Below, piece by piece: positions 1 to 7,610 of a stretch of 64,000 nt of DNA (position 1 is the first letter of the stretch; the number at the start of each line of letters is the position of its first letter). Under the pieces are notes generated by a model. That model had not been told where the DNA came from, did not search any database, and saw only the letters and a program-made list of their open reading frames with translations. The DNA is from a virus. A program made the position numbers and the translations under genes. The stretch covers positions 248,001 to 312,000 of the IMG/VR virus record IMGVR_UViG_3300044957_000763; one strand, written 5' to 3'.

Positions 1-22
1 GGTAAGCTCAATCAGGACTGAA

Positions 23-274
23 TCAGCTTTCCCCGGACACAGTTTTTGATTCATGTAGCACGCTCAATATGTCTTCAATATAGTCTTCTTTGGTTTGATT
101 GGGCTCGAGAATAATCACGTCATCTGCATTGTCACTTCCTATGTATTCGGTGATTCTTGCTCTAATCCAATGACTGCTTTCGCCCATCTCTTTGTACGCA
201 ATTGCTAAAGCTCGCCATTTCTTCATTAAACGTTTGCGCCGAATTTCTTGAAAGAATTTTATGATATTGCTCAT
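23..274 (-). CDS. Hypothetical protein, 83 aa
   Basis: Small charged protein with a basic N-terminal half (about residues 8-25, RRKRLMKKWR) and an acidic C-terminal half. It is the last gene of a leftward four-gene run and overlaps the stop of the Nudix gene by the ATGA arrangement, so it is probably translationally coupled to it. No signal peptide, membrane segment or family motif seen. Function unknown. Confidence 0.7.
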   Translation of the reverse strand: MSNIIKFFQEIRRKRLMKKWRALAIAYKEMGESSHWIRARITEYIGSDNADDVIILEPNQTKEDYIEDILSVLHESKTVSGES

Positions 275-750
275 TCATCGCCCCACTGAGGTGTTATCAA
301 CAATTCTTGTTTGTCGAGCACACTCGCAAGTCTTTGCGCCGCCGGCCATGTGCACGGGAACGCCAGTTCGTTGATTGGCATTGTGTCAACTGTGAACCAA
401 TTCCATTCATAGAACTTATCAGGTTCTGCGTTGTACAAATCAAACCCAGGTATACGACTGGCTAGTGTATATACAGTCAGGTGATATGAGTCAAACTCTT
501 CTTTGTAATATGAGTGCGAACATAATTGACCAAGATATTTCACCACTAAACCACATTCCTCTTCGGTTTCGCGTTCTGTTGCGACACAAAAGTTCTCGCC
601 CCACTCGAGTCCGCCGCCAGGAAGACACCACAATCCGTCATCGTGCTTGCCAGTTTTGCGCCGACCCATTGGAAACCTTTTTTGTTCGTCTGGTACGAAC
701 ACGGCTACGCCTGGTCTGAATTTAAGTTTTCTTTCTATTTCTTTTGACAT
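271..750 (-). CDS. Nudix hydrolase
   Basis: A 159-aa Nudix protein. The Nudix box is complete at about residues 45-68: G-x5-E (GGLEWGE), then RETEEECG, matching G-x5-E-x7-R-E-U-x-E-E-x-G-U; the glutamates bind the catalytic metal. The family cleaves nucleoside diphosphates linked to another group (NTPs, ADP-ribose, NADH, dinucleotides); the sequence does not settle the substrate. It lies in a leftward operon, directly next to the 115-aa gene upstream and overlapping the 83-aa gene downstream. Together with the NADAR, NadD and deoxyribosyltransferase-like genes elsewhere in the window, an ADP-ribose or nucleotide clean-up role is plausible but inferred. Confidence 0.92.
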   Translation of the reverse strand: MSKEIERKLKFRPGVAVFVPDEQKRFPMGRRKTGKHDDGLWCLPGGGLEWGENFCVATERETEEECGLVVKYLGQLCSHSYYKEEFDSYHLTVYTLASRIPGFDLYNAEPDKFYEWNWFTVDTMPINELAFPCTWPAAQRLASVLDKQELLITPQWGDE

Positions 751-1098
751 TTATCTCACCCAATGGATTGTTGCAGTATTTCCGTTCACCTGTAATCCAA
801 GCCCATAAACATTTGGCTTGCTAACGGCAATATCTCTTGCTTCGTTGAATTTCTTGTTGACGCGCTCACCCGTGAGTCCCCATTTCTGTTCCCAGATTTC
901 TGCCTCTTGGTCATTGGCAAATACCGCGATAACATTGACCTCCATTGGGTCTGGACCCGCTGTTGTGGTGTTAACCGCAGCATATTTGCCAGCCCCAAGT
1001 GAAATCATGATGACCGCATCAGGAAAATCACCTGGGGTGTCAGTCATATCGCTGTCTTGCGAGTCAATCAGCTTATCAATGTCGATTACTGAACTCAT
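751..1098 (-). CDS. Hypothetical protein, 115 aa
   Basis: Soluble protein of unknown family, acidic at the N-terminus (residues 5-25 rich in D and S), with a mixed alpha/beta look afterwards. It sits 2 nt after the methyltransferase gene and directly abuts the Nudix gene, so it is part of the same leftward transcript. No functional motif recognised. Confidence 0.75.
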   Translation of the reverse strand: MSSVIDIDKLIDSQDSDMTDTPGDFPDAVIMISLGAGKYAAVNTTTAGPDPMEVNVIAVFANDQEAEIWEQKWGLTGERVNKKFNEARDIAVSKPNVYGLGLQVNGNTATIHWVR

Positions 1099-1100
1099 GA

Positions 1101-1742
1101 CTATATTTTACCCCAAATAGCAATATGGTCTTGTTCTGGCGCGATGGCTCTTGAAACAATCCACGGATGGTATGCCTTATTATGCGGCAAATCCCACACG
1201 GGCTTCTCCCAGTGAGTTGTATCATTGCCAATATGAACGTAATTGTCGACCATGGCAATGATTTCTCTCTCATCAGGGCCGAACATGTTGCCAGTCGACA
1301 TACCCGGCTCCCACTTATGCGTGAGCCAGGATGCCACAACCACCTGCGGCTTGTATTTTGCCACAGCATCCACTGCATCAATGATGTCTACCACCGCAGG
1401 CGGACACGTACACGCCTGGCCCATCGCCTGATATTGTGCAATGATTTCCGGCCGCATCTGCATACCAGAATCCGTCATTGGAATACCAAGTGCATTGCCA
1501 AGATGACCATTACCAGCACCAACCTCGATTACGTTGCGACCAGCGATGAAATCGGTTAGGTATTCTACCAGCTCCTGCGTAGGGTACAAGTAGACGGCGT
1601 TCTGGCCACACCATAGCCTAAAGCTATCGCGATTGATGGCGTTGACTTCATCCGCTGGCAACACGCGACAGAAACCATTGCTGTCTAGCAATATGGAGTC
1701 AAGGTGTGTAACATCGTGTCTTTCAATGAAACTTACGTTCAT
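1101..1742 (-). CDS. Class I SAM-dependent methyltransferase-like protein
   Basis: A 213-aa protein. Residues about 68-84 carry a glycine-rich Rossmann motif I (NVIEVGAGNGHLG), the S-adenosylmethionine-binding loop of class I methyltransferases. The later acidic motif and catalytic residues are not obvious, so the substrate cannot be named and a non-catalytic relative is possible. It is the first gene of the leftward 23-1742 operon. Its start is fixed by a TATACT -10 box at 1749-1754, exactly 6 nt before the ATG, implying a leaderless mRNA. Confidence 0.75.
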   Translation of the reverse strand: MNVSFIERHDVTHLDSILLDSNGFCRVLPADEVNAINRDSFRLWCGQNAVYLYPTQELVEYLTDFIAGRNVIEVGAGNGHLGNALGIPMTDSGMQMRPEIIAQYQAMGQACTCPPAVVDIIDAVDAVAKYKPQVVVASWLTHKWEPGMSTGNMFGPDEREIIAMVDNYVHIGNDTTHWEKPVWDLPHNKAYHPWIVSRAIAPEQDHIAIWGKI

Positions 1743-1748
1743 TCAATC

Positions 1749-1754
1749 AGTATA
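1749..1754 (-). promoter_or_regulatory. -10 box of a leaderless promoter
   Basis: TATACT on the minus strand followed by 6 nt and the ATG of the methyltransferase-like gene. Transcription would start at or next to the start codon. Same geometry as many other genes in this window. Confidence 0.7.
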
Positions 1755-1772
1755 CCACGATATCACATTGGA

Positions 1773-1955
1773 TTACAACTCCGGTTCGTCAACCGGAGGT
1801 TTGGTGATAATTTTGGCGAACTCAAATAGCTCGTAGATTCGCCTTCTCCTATCAGCGCCCATGGTGTTGAGTGTAATAAAAACCGTAATGGTCATTTTAC
1901 CGGTTTGTTCATACTCGAGCAACTCGGACACTATTTCATTGTCGTCCATGGGCAT
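1773..1955 (-). CDS. Hypothetical protein, 60 aa
   Basis: Small acidic protein with a basic RRRR patch near residue 36. A longer reading frame extends upstream to 2153, but a TATACT box at 1961-1966 lies 5 nt before the ATG at 1955 and the longer frame would overlap the divergent gene at 2010, so the short form is chosen. No recognised family. Confidence 0.65.
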   Translation of the reverse strand: MPMDDNEIVSELLEYEQTGKMTITVFITLNTMGADRRRRIYELFEFAKIITKPPVDEPEL

Positions 1956-2009
1956 GATATAGTATACGGATTTTGCGCGTGTGTTACATGCATGTGCTAT
2001 AATCATATT
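1956..2009. promoter_or_regulatory. Divergent pair of leaderless promoters
   Basis: Minus strand: TATACT at 1961-1966, 5 nt before the ATG at 1955. Plus strand: TATAAT at 1998-2003, 6 nt before the ATG at 2010. The whole intergenic interval is 54 nt, so both transcripts must start at or beside their start codons. Confidence 0.75.
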
Positions 2010-2402
2010 ATGGAGTCTTTTTTGGAATCTTTGTTTCCGACCAACCCAGTGTTGCTGCAATGGGTTAGGAATAATTACCCAGACGCAGAGTGCATTATGT
2101 CTGGCTTGAACATGATGTCTGAATTGGGTTCCGTGGGGATGATGAGGCATCAAGTAAGAGATGTATCGCGCGCCACCGGCATTCCTACAAAAGACTTAGC
2201 TGAGTATTGCCGGTTGGTGTACGAAATAATGTCAAAAGACCGCCTAAGAATCACATTGGTTGAAATCAACATGTATGGCATTCAAGACGGTTGCACATTG
2301 TTGTGCCAAGTAGAGGAAGACGACGGTCCGTATGAAGTGGTCGAACGCATTTATGTTAAAGACCTACTTGACAAACACGGCATCATTTATCAAGAAATAT
2401 AG
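2010..2402 (+). CDS. Hypothetical protein, 130 aa
   Basis: The start was moved downstream of a longer open frame (from 1905) because TATAAT at 1998-2003 lies 6 nt before this ATG. The protein is soluble, with a helical N-terminal half and a beta-rich acidic C-terminal half (about residues 85-120). Its 3' end overlaps the convergent endolysin gene by 20 nt. No family recognised. Confidence 0.7.
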   Translation: MESFLESLFPTNPVLLQWVRNNYPDAECIMSGLNMMSELGSVGMMRHQVRDVSRATGIPTKDLAEYCRLVYEIMSKDRLRITLVEINMYGIQDGCTLLCQVEEDDGPYEVVERIYVKDLLDKHGIIYQEI

Positions 2403-3240
2403 CCTTGTCGTGTAGAGTGACTTTGTAACCGCTATTCTCTGCAACTTGTCTCACTGAAACCCACGCCCTGTTGTTCTCATCAATATCTGCCACGTCCAAC
2501 AGTACTGTTTTGGTACCTTGATTCCATTCAAGTTTGGAATTCTGAAGTAGCTTTACGGTGGAACCAGGAACGAGATATGTAGCGAAGTCTTTGGCGCGTG
2601 CAATCACAGAACCATTGGTAACACGATTATTTGTCCAGTCTTCTTTACCCGGAACAATAACAGTCCATTCTGAATAGTCTTCTGCATTTTCGTTCGCATC
2701 ATGACCATTAATGATTTCCTGAACAGCATTCACGACATAAGCCTTTTTCACCTTTGTGCCTGGACATGTTTTGCTGGTCTTTGGGTCATCACGGTGGAAT
2801 TTGATTGTATCTGCATTGACATCGAGCCTCTCGCACATAAGGGCTAATGCATGCATGGCATTATCGCGAACCAGCTTGCCTCTACCAGTGTCGAATGATT
2901 CAGTGTCATAGTACCCAAGCATTTCAACGCCCCATGACTTGTTGTTGAACGACGCTGCATGTACCCCTCGCTTGTCCATACGCTGAAATACAATAATTCC
3001 TTCGCCTTGGTCGTCTACGAACACATGCGGCGCACCGTTCCACCCAAGAGTGTTCTGATAGTAATGCAAAAGATTCTGCAAATGTTGCGCCGTAAATCCA
3101 TTGGGTCTTTGTGCCAACGAAGGAGACGCAGTGTGATGCAGTGTTACAAACGTGGGATTGAACGAAGAAAACTTCAGTGAATCCAGATAATCAGCAAATT
3201 CTTTGCGCGTCATGCGCTTACCAACAAACGGTACAGCCAT
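2383..3240 (-). CDS. N-acetylmuramoyl-L-alanine amidase (endolysin)
   Basis: A 285-aa Amidase_2-type peptidoglycan amidase, which cuts the bond between N-acetylmuramic acid and L-alanine. Zinc ligands are visible: His in TLHHTA (about residue 35), His in KFHRDD (about 148) and Cys in TCPG (about 158), with the usual intervening fold including GAPHVFVDDQGEG. The C-terminal 80 residues resemble the stalk domain of copper amine oxidase N-terminal type (pattern WVSVRQVAENSGYKVTL), seen attached to cell-wall enzymes and probably a wall-binding module. There is no signal peptide, so release would need a holin, which is not recognised here. Role: host lysis at the end of infection. Confidence 0.9.
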   Translation of the reverse strand: MAVPFVGKRMTRKEFADYLDSLKFSSFNPTFVTLHHTASPSLAQRPNGFTAQHLQNLLHYYQNTLGWNGAPHVFVDDQGEGIIVFQRMDKRGVHAASFNNKSWGVEMLGYYDTESFDTGRGKLVRDNAMHALALMCERLDVNADTIKFHRDDPKTSKTCPGTKVKKAYVVNAVQEIINGHDANENAEDYSEWTVIVPGKEDWTNNRVTNGSVIARAKDFATYLVPGSTVKLLQNSKLEWNQGTKTVLLDVADIDENNRAWVSVRQVAENSGYKVTLHDKAIFLDK

Positions 3241-3283
3241 GACTGTACTTATACATCTTAGTATCTATGCCGCATCATAATGC

Positions 3284-3739
3284 TCATTTGTGCTCTTCTT
3301 GATATTTGAGCGTTAGAGGCACGATGTACTGGGCAAAATTCTCATAGTTGGATTCTGCGAGTATCTTGGCCTGATTATCGTTAACACCAAGCGTGTGCTT
3401 GAAATAGAAAATCAGTGAATTCATGCCCAGTTGCTTTTTCTCTTCTGCTGCTTGTTCAAGACCAAGAATGTCATCCAGATAATCAAAGCACTCTTCGCCA
3501 TACTCATTCTCGTACCAACCAAACTCATCGCTGTCGCTAACAAAATTGTCCACAGACGAAGAAGACCCTACATAGCCATCAGAATGCTCTATGGCATATG
3601 CAATTGCATCTCGATAATCCTTGGGAGGGTTGTCTGTTTTGAATGTCTTGTTGAGACTCGGATTAGAGCTGTGCGTGACTTCAAATCCGTTGTAAACAAC
3701 CTTATCGTACTCGTAGTCGTAGTTGCAATTGATGAACAT
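3284..3739 (-). CDS. Hypothetical acidic protein, about 151 aa
   Basis: Tyrosine- and aspartate-rich N-terminal half, then a helical C-terminal segment. A TATACT box at 3746-3751 lies 6 nt before the ATG at 3739, so this start is preferred to one 18 nt further upstream. No family recognised. Confidence 0.7.
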   Translation of the reverse strand: MFINCNYDYEYDKVVYNGFEVTHSSNPSLNKTFKTDNPPKDYRDAIAYAIEHSDGYVGSSSSVDNFVSDSDEFGWYENEYGEECFDYLDDILGLEQAAEEKKQLGMNSLIFYFKHTLGVNDNQAKILAESNYENFAQYIVPLTLKYQEEHK

Positions 3740-3822
3740 GCATTGAGTATAGCACAATCATGCACAGTTATGATACGAAACCTGCCTCGTCGCTGCCTTG
3801 TCTTAATATCGTTACAATGTGG

Positions 3823-3828
3823 TATAAT
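3823..3828 (+). promoter_or_regulatory. -10 box upstream of a 21-codon ORF
   Basis: TATAAT with an untranslated leader of about 50 nt before a strong Shine-Dalgarno (AAAGGAGG). This promoter has a real leader, unlike most in the window. Confidence 0.5.
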
Positions 3829-3884
3829 AATTGTGTTCGCCGGAGAACCAAATTTGTCAGTGGAGACGCACAAAGGAGGTACAA

Positions 3885-3950
3885 ATGGTAAAACAACTAG
3901 AGGATTTGATGAACCACATCATTGACTTGGTCATTAAAAACGACCACTAA
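3885..3950 (+). CDS. Short peptide, 21 aa, with strong Shine-Dalgarno
   Basis: ATG preceded by AAAGGAGG with a 4-5 nt spacer, one of the best ribosome-binding sites in the window. It encodes 21 residues (start MVKQLEDLMN) that would form one amphipathic helix. It has its own TATAAT at 3823-3828. Product and role unknown; it could be a small regulator. Confidence 0.45.
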   Translation: MVKQLEDLMNHIIDLVIKNDH

Positions 3951-3955
3951 ACGAA

Positions 3956-3977
3956 AAGCCTACAAAGTAGTAGGCCT
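3956..3977 (-). terminator. Possible hairpin terminator
   Basis: GCCTAC / GTAGGC stem of 6 bp with a 6-nt loop, followed on the minus strand by TTTTCGTTT. It overlaps the stop codon of the leftward gene 3976-4203. The stem is short, so confidence is limited. Confidence 0.35.
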
Positions 3978-4203
3978 ACCAAAACTTTCGCACTGTGCGA
4001 AACACATCTTCTTCTGGGATATAGTACATCACCTTGCCAAACAAACCAATGAATCCGTTGTAAATACCAAGTTTGCTTGTGTAATACATTTGCTTGTCTT
4101 CGTCAAATTTCCATTGGAAGATTGAGTTGTCAGCAGTCTTTCTCTTTTTAGTCCAAAACAGTGGACGACTCCAATTTTCGTATTTTGCTTGATTGCTTGT
4201 CAT
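3976..4203 (-). CDS. Hypothetical protein, 75 aa
   Basis: The start ATG follows the previous stop by 1 nt (TAA C ATG), favouring this over a longer frame that overlaps the upstream gene. Rich in aromatic and basic residues, soluble, no family recognised. Second gene of a leftward pair with 4205-4648. Confidence 0.6.
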   Translation of the reverse strand: MTSNQAKYENWSRPLFWTKKRKTADNSIFQWKFDEDKQMYYTSKLGIYNGFIGLFGKVMYYIPEEDVFRTVRKFW

Positions 4204-4204
4204 G

Positions 4205-4648
4205 TTATTTGCTCGGTGCTGTAAAGTACTCTCCAGCAATTGTGTGTGCGTCGAATACTTGTGTGCCATCAAAGTTTGTTATTTCGACTCCGCAATCTGG
4301 ATAGTCGCGCAAATCAATTGGAGCCATTTCAAGTGGACGTGCCTCTGAAAAACGACACAAGTCTTCAGCAACTTCCTTCGCCCTGGCCAGTGTTGGGTAT
4401 TCTGCAACACCATCGAGTTGCGGACCGTCTACTTTATATACGGTCCCGTGTTCTCCATTAATTGGGAACACATGGATGAATGTTCCGATTGGTTCAATGA
4501 TGTACCAATAATCCACTGACCCCAAGCCGTTGCGCTCCTGCTCCCACTTGATTGGTTTTGCATTACCCTTGATGACATCTACTGCTCGGTCAAGTTTTTC
4601 CCAGTATCTGCGGCTCTCTTCATTGTCGTAGTTGCGCTCGAATCTCAT
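4205..4648 (-). CDS. Hypothetical protein, 147 aa
   Basis: Soluble alpha/beta protein of unknown family, first gene of a leftward pair. CATAAT at 4655-4660 is exactly 6 nt before the ATG, indicating a leaderless mRNA. The -10 box overlaps the stop of a possible small ORF upstream (4656-4772). Confidence 0.75.
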   Translation of the reverse strand: MRFERNYDNEESRRYWEKLDRAVDVIKGNAKPIKWEQERNGLGSVDYWYIIEPIGTFIHVFPINGEHGTVYKVDGPQLDGVAEYPTLARAKEVAEDLCRFSEARPLEMAPIDLRDYPDCGVEITNFDGTQVFDAHTIAGEYFTAPSK

Positions 4649-4655
4649 GATGTTA

Positions 4656-4772
4656 TTATGACACGTTTGTCAATTCCATCTCAATTGAAGCCAATTCGTG
4701 CTTCCGCATGCAAAACCTGCAATCCCTGAACTCTAACTCCACAGGGTCACCAAACGGTGCGATTTGCAACAC
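4656..4772 (-). CDS. Possible small CxxC protein or gene remnant, 38 aa
   Basis: GTG-initiated frame with a zinc-ribbon-like CRFC motif followed by RKHE (residues 18-25). A TAG stop separates it from an in-frame 40-codon stretch just upstream (4773-4895) that has its own cysteines, so the 4656-4895 interval may be a decayed zinc-finger gene. No ribosome-binding site is evident. Confidence 0.25.
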   Translation of the reverse strand: MLQIAPFGDPVELEFRDCRFCMRKHELASIEMELTNVS

Positions 4773-4903
4773 CTAGACATTCGTGCCAATACACAATCCC
4801 AGTTCTTGAACCCTAAGCAGACAAACCTCATGACAAAGGAAGTTTGTCACTGTGCCCTTCCCGACTACGCGGAGCTCAGAAAGGAGCATGGTCATCAACT
4901 GAC

Positions 4904-6241
4904 TTATACCAGAGCCAGCGGAGCACTGCCCAAAAACTCCTCGAGCAACTCAGGAATCCGGTGCTTATCCCAGTAGGGAATTACCAGAAGTGGAATGTTG
5001 TTGTCTTCACACCATTTGGCTTTGATGACGTCATGAAGTTGGACTTTGGCTAGATTGGCTGCCATTTGTTCTTGGGTGTCTTTACCAGAACTCCTGAATG
5101 AATATAGTTCATAGTGTTGTGTGCCATGAAATTCAATTAGCATTTGATTAGGCACACGAACACCAAAATCAAATGGTAGTGTCCTGGTGTCTCTGCAAAA
5201 AGTAAACCTAACTTGTTCTTGAAATTGATACCCTCGCTCAGCGAGCCATTTTCTAATTGTGTTTTCTCCTTTAGAAGAATGGCACCTTGGACAACCATTG
5301 CCTTGTAGGTGGCTTATGGGTTTTTGCTCAAAATCGCCATGCTTCTTGCATGTAATTACAACCATTGTTTTGTTGTGGACATACACCACCTTGTCGTAGT
5401 TGTACTGGTCTGTGCCATGAACCACCTTTGATTTCGCAACAAACTTTTCTGTGTTTGATTTGTTTCTATCTTTGTAACATTTTGGACAACCAGCACCTTG
5501 TAGGTGTTCGGTGGGTGTTTGCTTAAAATCGCCATGCTTTAAGCATATAATGGTAACCTTGGTGTGTGCACTGACATACACCACCTTGTCGTAATTGTAT
5601 GTGCCTGAATCATGAACCACCTTAGACCTGGCAACAAACTCTTCTGTGCTCGATTTTTTTCTATCATTACCACACTTAGTACAACCACGGCCTTGTATGT
5701 GTGTGCGGGGTCTTTGCTTAAAATCTCCATGCTTTAAGCATGTAATGACAACATTGGTTTGTGAATTGACATACACCACCTTGTCGTAATTGTATGTGCC
5801 TGAACCATGAGTCATATTAGACCTGGCAACAAATTCCTCAGTGTTTGACTTTTCATTGCCGGCACATTTTGGACAACCGGCACCTTGTAGGTGGCTTGCG
5901 GGACTTTGCTCAAAATCACCATGCTTCTTGCATATAATGACAACATTAGTGTAGCAACCAACATACACCACTTTGTCATAGCTGTACTGGTCTTCGCCAT
6001 GAACCACCTTGGACCTGGCAACAAATTCCTCAGTGTTTAATTTTTGCTTACCGCTACATTTTGAACAACCCCTACCTCGTAGGTGGCTGTTTGGCTTTTG
6101 TTCAAAATCACCATGCTTCTTGCATGTAATGATAACATTGGTTTTGCTTCTGGTATACACCACTTTGTCGTAGCTGTATCGCTTGTCATGAACAATATTA
6201 GCTCTATCAACAAACTCTTCTTTGTTTGATTTCGCAGGCAT
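4904..6241 (-). CDS. Five-repeat zinc-finger protein with Vsr/homing-type nuclease domain
   Basis: A 445-aa protein built from five tandem copies of a roughly 58-residue module (about residues 5-62, 68-126, 132-190, 197-255, 262-320). Each has EEFV..., YDKVVY, a C-x-K-H-G-D-F motif and a final C-x-x-C, so each probably binds one zinc with the Cys/His set; this resembles DUF723-type treble-clef modules. The C-terminal 110 residues look like a restriction-fold nuclease of the Vsr/homing kind: LPFDF, then IEFHGTQHY and a conserved K-x-K-W. Such proteins recognise long DNA sites with the repeats and cut with the terminal domain. It is next to a TnpB and an HNH gene, consistent with a selfish-nuclease cluster. 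Activity is inferred. Confidence 0.75.
   Translation of the reverse strand: MPAKSNKEEFVDRANIVHDKRYSYDKVVYTRSKTNVIITCKKHGDFEQKPNSHLRGRGCSKCSGKQKLNTEEFVARSKVVHGEDQYSYDKVVYVGCYTNVVIICKKHGDFEQSPASHLQGAGCPKCAGNEKSNTEEFVARSNMTHGSGTYNYDKVVYVNSQTNVVITCLKHGDFKQRPRTHIQGRGCTKCGNDRKKSSTEEFVARSKVVHDSGTYNYDKVVYVSAHTKVTIICLKHGDFKQTPTEHLQGAGCPKCYKDRNKSNTEKFVAKSKVVHGTDQYNYDKVVYVHNKTMVVITCKKHGDFEQKPISHLQGNGCPRCHSSKGENTIRKWLAERGYQFQEQVRFTFCRDTRTLPFDFGVRVPNQMLIEFHGTQHYELYSFRSSGKDTQEQMAANLAKVQLHDVIKAKWCEDNNIPLLVIPYWDKHRIPELLEEFLGSAPLALV
5282..6229 (-). repeat. Five tandem coding repeats of about 195-200 bp
   Basis: The five zinc-finger modules are similar at nucleotide level (recurring segments encode EEFVARSKVVHG and YDKVVYV). 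Divergence between copies is mostly at the variable linker, so copy number could change by recombination. Confidence 0.8.
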
Positions 6242-6351
6242 AACACAAGTATTATGACTGTTTCTTCACCGGCACACCAATCTGAAAATACCGTTCCTGT
6301 AAATCTACAAAAATCTACAAGTTTAAGTTTCAATCAGCTAAACCTATTGCT

Positions 6352-6369
6352 CGTCGCCGTTAGGCGACG
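6352..6369 (-). mobile_element. Hairpin at the right end of a TnpB element
   Basis: CGTCGCC-gtta-GGCGACG, a perfect 7-bp stem overlapping the tnpB stop codon. In IS200/IS605-type elements the 3' end of tnpB and its flank form the guide (omega) RNA; this hairpin fits that position. No transposase tnpA is present nearby. Confidence 0.5.
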
Positions 6370-7538
6370 TAGGCTTGTCTTAATGGATTGACAACTACTG
6401 GCGTTGCGGCAACGCTCCTATCCCATTCACAGCTGAAGGCTGTGTTTGGGAATACTTTTCGTCCTATGTTTGCACTGCCGTTGGCATCTGCATTAAGCAG
6501 CGCGCCTTCGGCACTGCGATACAAGCCTCGTTCTATACGAGTTCCAGAGAATGATTGTTCATTTTTCTGTCCTTTCTCCCAGACAGGGATTTCATCCCTA
6601 TCCAAGAACGATGCTTGACTTGTGTATGATTCTTCAGTAAAGATAACATCAATTCCCAAGGCGTTAGCCTTGTACTGAATTTTCTGCAACAAGTTACAGA
6701 AAGGAACAGATTGGAAGTTTTGATTAGTTTTCTTTCCTAGTTTTATCCCTGTTTTCCATCCATCGTTTTTTCCAATAACGATTGTTCCGATATTGTGCTT
6801 CGCACAATTCTCGATAATCATTTTGCTGACGTGATGGAAGTAATTTTCCAGTCTGAAGTATCTCTTTCGAGATGTTTTCTTACTGATATTTTTGTTGTAC
6901 CAGCGATTGAAACTCTTTACTATACGACCGTTGATAAGTATTGGACTATGCTTATCTGAAGTTATCGTTGCTAGATTATTCAATCCTATGTCAATGCAAC
7001 AAAAATTGTTCTTGTTGGCTCTCGCTTTCGGCAGAGCCTTCTGTTCGTATTGGACTTCGACCATAAAACCGAAGGTTTTTGGTGTAGCCACTACTTGTTT
7101 GAACGGTTTATCTGATTTGATGCTAAAGCATCCATTTGTTGGAGTTAGGAAATCCAACGGTTTTCCGCTTTGTCCTCCTTTAATAGTTTCATTATAGAAA
7201 ATGACTTGAGCTAGTTTCTTTTTATAATGCGGGGGCTTAGGACATCCAAGGAATTTGGATTTATCTTTTTTGTAAGCAGAGAGCGCCTTTCGATAATTAC
7301 TCCAATCCGTCAATACCTGACGGATTGTCTGCTTCGCCGTCTTTGTATTGTGTAGATTTTTGAAACAGTCTAGATGTTGAGTTTCTTTAATTAGAATACT
7401 AATATCTGGAAGTCTTTCTTTCTCAAACCAAGCCTTTCTCATGAGAAAATTGCATCTGTTGTAGAGTTCTTTGCTCATGCTTGCCAGTCTGAGCAATTCT
7501 TTCGTTGCTTTGATATGATGTCTTTCTACCACAATCAC
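6360..7538 (-). CDS. tnpB: TnpB-family RNA-guided nuclease lacking the zinc finger
   Basis: A 392-aa OrfB/TnpB-type protein with GTG start. The RuvC-like core is intact: CIDIGLNNLATI (about residue 186, catalytic Asp), IFTEESYTSQASFLD (about 300, catalytic Glu) and LLNADANGSANI (about 352, catalytic Asp). The C4 zinc finger found between the last two motifs in classical TnpB is absent and replaced by an SGTRIERGLYRS-type segment, a recognised zinc-finger-less subgroup. The N-terminus (IVVERHHIK) is also typical of that subgroup. There is no tnpA, so it is a stand-alone TnpB or a non-autonomous element. It sits between two other nuclease genes. Confidence 0.85.
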   Translation of the reverse strand: MIVVERHHIKATKELLRLASMSKELYNRCNFLMRKAWFEKERLPDISILIKETQHLDCFKNLHNTKTAKQTIRQVLTDWSNYRKALSAYKKDKSKFLGCPKPPHYKKKLAQVIFYNETIKGGQSGKPLDFLTPTNGCFSIKSDKPFKQVVATPKTFGFMVEVQYEQKALPKARANKNNFCCIDIGLNNLATITSDKHSPILINGRIVKSFNRWYNKNISKKTSRKRYFRLENYFHHVSKMIIENCAKHNIGTIVIGKNDGWKTGIKLGKKTNQNFQSVPFCNLLQKIQYKANALGIDVIFTEESYTSQASFLDRDEIPVWEKGQKNEQSFSGTRIERGLYRSAEGALLNADANGSANIGRKVFPNTAFSCEWDRSVAATPVVVNPLRQAYVA

Positions 7539-7610
7539 ATAGTATATTTAAGGACATACCCTATCTTCACCTTATTGATTTATGAAGAAAGTAGAAATTG
7601 TTAGATATTC

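Noticed and set aside
1905-2153. Longer versions of both genes around 2 kb
   Set aside because: The extensions overlap each other and both are undercut by perfectly spaced -10 boxes before downstream ATGs.
3431-3925. Plus-strand ORF of 164 codons
   Set aside because: It is antisense to the leftward gene 3284-3739 and lacks a start signal; a shadow.
4773-4895. 40-codon minus-strand ORF
   Set aside because: No start signal or recognisable motif beyond a few cysteines; treated only as a possible remnant with 4656-4772.
5282-6229. Non-coding satellite repeats
   Set aside because: The roughly 195-200 bp units encode conserved zinc-binding modules in one open frame.
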